Assembly: GCA_022842745.1 (NCBI GenBank)
Contig: JALHPA010000148.1
Span: 1 to 6,710 of the forward strand
From: Pirellulales bacterium
Lineage (GTDB): Bacteria > Planctomycetota > Planctomycetia > Pirellulales > JALHPA01
Length of the DNA: 6,710 bases
Reading direction: 5' to 3'
Position 1 is the stretch's first letter. Every line of letters starts with the position of its first letter. The position numbers and the translations under genes are program-made. The notes below the pieces were generated by a model. That model did not search any database, was not told where the DNA came from, and was given only the letters and a program-made list of their open reading frames with translations. Positions 5,251 to 6,710 of the stretch are shown one piece after another.

Positions 5251-6710
5251 CTATTCCAGCTCGCGACCGGTCGAGCCGGCCTCGGCGTCTTCCCAGCCGT
5301 TGATCTGGACGCTGCCGTCGTTGTGGCGAACTTTGTCCGCCAGCTCCCCTTCAAATTCTTCCGCCGACCAGGAAAGACTGCGGACCGCTTTGCCGCGCGG
5401 AGTGTGAGGGGGATCGGTGCGGCGCTTGCGGCCGGAACGAGGCGGCTGCCGCATTACGCCGACGCTGCCTGCGGATGCGAATTCGTGCGGCTGCTCGGCA
5501 ACGGCTTGTTCCAGCGCGGGCCGCGGCAGCGGTCGGGGGGAGGGGCGATGCACCGGGGGCGCGGCGGTCAGACTCAGCTCGGAGGGACGCTCGGGGGCCG
5601 GCTCCGGGGGGGGGATAAAAACGGGGGCTGGCGATCGCCGCCGCAACGATTCGAGATCGACCGCCTCGGCAATCGCTACCTGAGCGATCGGAGGCAGCCA
5701 GGGGGAGCTGGGAGCCAGGGCGGCGGCCTGGAAGGAGGGGGCGGCGTGGTCGGCGGCGACTGTTTCAGTGTGCGGTTCAAACGAGACGTTGACCGGCTTT
5801 CGCTTAGGGCGCGCCACCGGCGATGGCGGGGCTTGAGGCATTGCGACTTCTAAACGTGGGCGTTCGAGAATCGGGGCTTCGAGGAGCTGGGGAGCATTCC
5901 ACAGCCGCGGCTGCCGGTCGGGCGCGTCTCGACCGGGGAGACGCAGGACGCCGACTCCGCGGTCGAGGAATTGTCGCGCCAGATGTTCGTGGCAGGTGAA
6001 GAAAAGCAATTGGCGGCCGCGCGCGCAGAATTCGCACAGGACCTCGATCGCGGCCGCGGTGCGGTCCGCATCGAAGTTCACCAGCACGTCGTCCAGAATC
6101 ATCGGCAAGGATTTGCCCTGGCCGGCGTACCAATCGACAAGCGCCAAGCGGAGAGCAAGAAACAATTGCTCGCGGGCGCCGCGGCTGAGGGCTTCGACCG
6201 GCAACGACTCGCCGGAGATCCGATCAACCCGCAAGGTGTGCTCCCCAAAGGGAGCCCAGACCCGGAGGAAATCTCCGCGGGTCAGAGCGGCAAGGTATTT
6301 CGAGGCGGCACGGAGCGTGGCCGGCTGCCGCTCGCGTTCGTATTCGTCGCGGACTTGCTCGAGGGCCGCCTGGGTGGCGGCCAGAGTCCGCCAACGGGCC
6401 GCCGCTTCGTCCAAGCGCGCGTCAAGCGTTGCCAACTCCAGCTCGCGTTCGGCGTGACTGCGATCCTCGGCTAAAGCCAATCGTTCGCGGAGGACCGCCT
6501 CGCGGCGATTTTGCAATTGACTAAGGCGGATGGTGAGGGCTTGCAGCCGGTCCGCGGCCAGTCGCCGTGACTCTGCCACCAGGGTGGACTCTAGATGATG
6601 AAATAACGGGGCGGAGGCGTGATCGAGGCTGTCGATGGCCAATGCCTCGCGAATGACCCGGTCCAGGTCGGCGCGGCGAGCGACCAGCCGATCCCACTCG
6701 ACGCGGAGGT
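5251..6710 (-). CDS. YhaN/SMC-like (Rad50-related) ATPase, C-terminal part, with long proline-rich tail
   Basis: The frame is open through the right edge, so the N-terminus with the Walker A domain is missing. An internal TTG at 6642 is not the start, because 22 in-frame coiled-coil codons precede it. The visible 485 residues begin with a charged, Ala/Leu/Arg-rich coiled coil (to about residue 130, counted from the edge). The C-terminal ATPase lobe follows: signature ALSRGAREQLFLALRLAL (173-190), Walker B LPMILDDVLVNFD (201-213, Asp-Asp rather than Asp-Glu) and switch histidine in FFTCHEHL (236-243). This pattern fits YhaN-type relatives of SbcC/Rad50, which usually pair with an SbcD/YhaO-like nuclease; none is in the window. 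They act on DNA ends in repair. From about residue 260 to the stop a Pro/Ala-rich, probably disordered tail of some 220 residues has a basic patch (GRKRR) and an acidic end, which ordinary YhaN proteins lack. Confidence 0.85.
   Translation of the reverse strand, partial: LRVEWDRLVARRADLDRVIREALAIDSLDHASAPLFHHLESTLVAESRRLAADRLQALTIRLSQLQNRREAVLRERLALAEDRSHAERELELATLDARLDEAAARWRTLAATQAALEQVRDEYERERQPATLRAASKYLAALTRGDFLRVWAPFGEHTLRVDRISGESLPVEALSRGAREQLFLALRLALVDWYAGQGKSLPMILDDVLVNFDADRTAAAIEVLCEFCARGRQLLFFTCHEHLARQFLDRGVGVLRLPGRDAPDRQPRLWNAPQLLEAPILERPRLEVAMPQAPPSPVARPKRKPVNVSFEPHTETVAADHAAPSFQAAALAPSSPWLPPIAQVAIAEAVDLESLRRRSPAPVFIPPPEPAPERPSELSLTAAPPVHRPSPRPLPRPALEQAVAEQPHEFASAGSVGVMRQPPRSGRKRRTDPPHTPRGKAVRSLSWSAEEFEGELADKVRHNDGSVQINGWEDAEAGSTGRELE

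Noticed and set aside
5248..5262. Short inverted repeat GAGCT-ATTCC-AGCTC at the end of the ATPase gene
   Set aside because: A five-base stem without a U tract is too weak to call a terminator.
4556..5407. 283-residue plus-strand frame overlapping the membrane protein gene in another frame
   Set aside because: It lacks a signal peptide, membrane helix or family motif, is dominated by Gly/Arg/Ala, and runs into the 3' end of the ATPase gene. The 4635-5222 frame has a ribosome-binding site and coherent topology.
5971..6474. 167-residue plus-strand frame opposite the ATPase lobe
   Set aside because: The opposite strand carries the ATPase signature, Walker B and switch histidine, so this is a shadow.

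Overview
This window looks like a stretch of a planctomycete chromosome. That is an inference from three things: high GC with long GC-rich coding frames, a methanopterin-type C1 gene (beta-RFAP synthase) in an otherwise bacterial context, and a small membrane protein plus a YhaN/SMC-like ATPase of a kind I associate with planctomycetes. The window is almost fully coding. It has six protein genes, two of them cut by the window edges. I see no RNA genes, CRISPR, insertion sequences or phage genes.

Layout. Positions 1-1785 (minus) hold most of a FdhF/YdeP-family molybdopterin oxidoreductase whose C-terminal domain lies off the left edge. A 122-base divergent intergenic region carries two face-to-face promoter candidates whose hexamers overlap. 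On the plus strand follow a VOC/glyoxalase-fold protein (1908-2324) and, 22 bases later, a beta-ribofuranosylaminobenzene 5'-phosphate synthase (2347-3306), the first committed enzyme of tetrahydromethanopterin synthesis. This gene converges on a sugar phosphate isomerase/epimerase-type TIM-barrel gene (3314-4372, minus). The two stop codons sit symmetrically in the arms of one perfect 8-bp palindrome. A 262-base divergent spacer with short repeated half-sites separates this from a small secreted or membrane-anchored protein of unknown function (4635-5222, plus). That gene converges on the C-terminal part of a YhaN/Rad50-like ATPase (5251-6710, minus) with an unusual proline-rich tail of about 220 residues.

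How they may work together. The clearest metabolic theme is one-carbon chemistry: beta-RFAP synthase makes a precursor of the C1 carrier tetrahydromethanopterin, and the divergent neighbour belongs to a formate-dehydrogenase-like family. Whether the oxidoreductase really acts on formate is not shown by the sequence. The right-hand ATPase looks like a DNA repair or chromosome maintenance protein unrelated to the C1 genes. No complete novel system is visible. The most interesting points are the C1-gene neighbourhood, the altered cysteine set of the oxidoreductase, the stop-codon palindrome, the overlapping divergent promoters and the ATPase tail.
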